The position numbers and the translations under genes are program-made. The notes beneath the pieces were generated by a model that made no database searches, was not told the origin of the DNA, and saw nothing but the letters and a program-made list of their open reading frames with translations. DNA of 14,949 nucleotides from Leptospira terpstrae serovar Hualin str. LT 11-33 = ATCC 700639 (GTDB taxonomy: Bacteria; Spirochaetota; Leptospiria; Leptospirales; Leptospiraceae): contig NZ_AOGW02000017.1 in NCBI RefSeq assembly GCF_000332495.1, positions 1 through 14,949 of the forward strand, read 5' to 3'. This document shows positions 14,144 to 14,949 of this stretch, one piece after another (the first letter of the stretch is position 1; each line of letters begins with the position of its first letter).

Positions 14144-14305
14144 GTATAACAGCGGGGAAACGCTGCGCTTCGGCACTAGCGGCCTCGCTTGGGCTACGCC
14201 ACATTCCTCTCCGTCACGCTTCTCGCTCCGCAAGAAGGCGCGCCGACGCTAACGCCTCTGCGAGGCTCAGCTACGAGGAACGTCGTCTCCCCTAGTTCGT
14301 TATGC
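14144..14305 (+). repeat. attC site 15 (162 bp)
   Basis: Left core GTATAAC, right core GTTATGC (boundary 14299/14300). The inner arm GGGGAAACG faces CGTCTCCCC. The next stem pairs TTCCTC with GAGGAA. The centre is type B with a CCTC-TGC-GAGG hairpin. Confidence 0.87.
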
Positions 14306-14332
14306 GAAATAAAACAAAATTAATCTAAAAAT

Positions 14333-14949
14333 ATGAATCCATTAGGTGTATTAGAAGCAATTGGTCTATTTTTCTATTGGATTGTTTATCTGGTGAACCC
14401 TAGCTTTAGAGAAGATGAAAAGATTAAAGAAATTGAAAGAAAGGAGCACCAAAAGTTAACTTTAAAAATTGAAAAAAAGAAATCTCAAGATAAAGAAATA
14501 AAAGAATTTGAGGAAAATCGTAAAAATAAAATTAATAACAATGAAGATCTTATAAAAATCTGTTTCGATGATACAGTATTTTGTGATGAATATCAAATTC
14601 TAATAGAAAAAATAAAAACAGAAATAAAGAATATTAAATTTAGAATGGAATTTGAAGAAGAATGGAATAATACTTTTTCAAACATTAATTATGGATGGTA
14701 TTGTAGAAATAAACCAAATTTAACAATTTACAATACTTGTCCTATTGACGAAGATTCCCTAGATAACGCATGTAAATTAAGGCAAGATTGTATTTCTTCT
14801 AAAAATCTGGCTTGGAATGAAAGTTTGGAATGTAATTCGGATTTTTCCGCTTTTCTTGATACGATTCCCTATTCAAATATGAAGAAATTCGATTCAATGA
14901 CAAATGAAGAAATTATGCTTATGACTGCTAATAAATATAAAGCTCTTCT
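14333..14949 (+). CDS. Cys-rich membrane-anchored protein (partial at window end)
   Basis: ATG 14333 opens a frame that runs past the window end (205 complete codons seen). Residues about 8-22 form a hydrophobic helix (EAIGLFFYWIVYLVNP). They are followed by a long charged, Lys/Glu-rich region (about 25-65) likely to be coiled coil. Then comes the same Cys-rich domain as the interrupted gene at 6054-6662: ICFDDTVFCDEYQILIEKIK, YGWYCRN, TCPIDED, NACKLRQDC and a conserved Trp. It is intact in the part seen and so serves as the reference copy for that pseudogene. The helix could be an anchor or a signal. Function is unknown. This is the last cassette in view, and its attC lies outside the window. 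Confidence 0.65.
   Translation, partial: MNPLGVLEAIGLFFYWIVYLVNPSFREDEKIKEIERKEHQKLTLKIEKKKSQDKEIKEFEENRKNKINNNEDLIKICFDDTVFCDEYQILIEKIKTEIKNIKFRMEFEEEWNNTFSNINYGWYCRNKPNLTIYNTCPIDEDSLDNACKLRQDCISSKNLAWNESLECNSDFSAFLDTIPYSNMKKFDSMTNEEIMLMTANKYKAL

Larger units (their letters stand above)
1..14949 (+). mobile_element. Integron gene-cassette array (15 attC sites, 14 complete cassettes)
   Basis: Fifteen related GC-rich elements of 145-165 bp alternate with AT-rich stretches that each hold one or two + strand genes. Each element starts with a core ending in TAAC and ends with a core beginning GTTA, in the same orientation. This is the layout of integron cassettes with their attC sites. Cassette boundaries fall between G and TT of each right core. 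Both window ends lie inside the array, because the first and last cassettes are incomplete. The integrase gene, attI and Pc promoter are not in the window; by orientation they should be to the left. Spirochaete integrons are known (Treponema denticola), and a Leptospira-like host is inferred from gene content. Confidence 0.9.

Noticed and set aside
1241..14305. Treating the 15 repeats as insertion-sequence ends, BOX/REP elements or CRISPR repeats
   Set aside because: They are 145-165 bp with paired inverse cores, fixed orientation, one per gene, and cassette-specific end pairing. No transposase or cas gene is present.
1398..14305. attC sites as intrinsic terminators
   Set aside because: They can fold strongly but are not followed by T runs, so I do not call them terminators.

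Overview
This window is a cassette array of a chromosomal-type integron, most likely from a spirochaete and probably Leptospira. That taxonomic guess is inference. It rests on very AT-rich genes, many small secreted or lipid-anchored proteins with loose spirochaetal lipoboxes (for example LLNC, SLSC, PLGSC), and Leptospira-like families. No integrase gene and no attI site is present. By orientation they should lie to the left of the window.

Fifteen GC-rich elements of 145-165 bp begin with an R''-type core (usually GCATAAC or GTATAAC) and end with an R'-type core (usually GTTATGC). They are spaced 0.4-1.2 kb apart and all point the same way. I interpret them as attC sites. They bound 14 complete cassettes: 1399-2510, 2511-3041, 3042-3925, 3926-5094, 5095-6025, 6026-6837, 6838-7749, 7750-8774, 8775-9650, 9651-10500, 10501-11553, 11554-12327, 12328-13319 and 13320-14299. 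Partial cassettes lie at both ends. Every credible gene is on the + strand, upstream of its attC, as expected for an integron.

Cassette contents in order: SH3-like lipoprotein plus a frameshifted gene (left partial); class III nucleotidyl cyclase-like protein; no recognisable gene; six-cysteine secreted protein; HEPN-like protein; outer-membrane beta-barrel candidate; nonsense-interrupted Cys-rich gene; nonsense-interrupted lipoprotein plus a second six-cysteine protein; second beta-barrel candidate; BrnT/BrnA toxin-antitoxin; lipoprotein; AbiJ-type (AbiJ-NTD4 + HEPN) defence protein; very small lipoprotein; two tandem related Cys-rich lipoproteins; AbrB/MazE-like antitoxin + Doc toxin; and an intact relative of the interrupted Cys-rich gene (right partial).

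The cargo falls into two groups: envelope or secreted proteins, and defence or addiction proteins (two toxin-antitoxin pairs, AbiJ-like, HEPN-like, possibly the cyclase). The toxin-antitoxin cassettes carry their own promoter-like and operator-like sequences and could stabilise the array.

The most unusual signal is structural. In all 14 complete cassettes, the first 16-19 bases are the inverse of the last 16-19 bases before the attC core. The sequence is specific to each cassette, with one invariant A/C mismatch at position 11. That mismatch, and nearly all mismatches in the inner attC arms I aligned, is A.C on the top strand, which is G.T wobble on the bottom strand. This fits recombination through a folded bottom strand.
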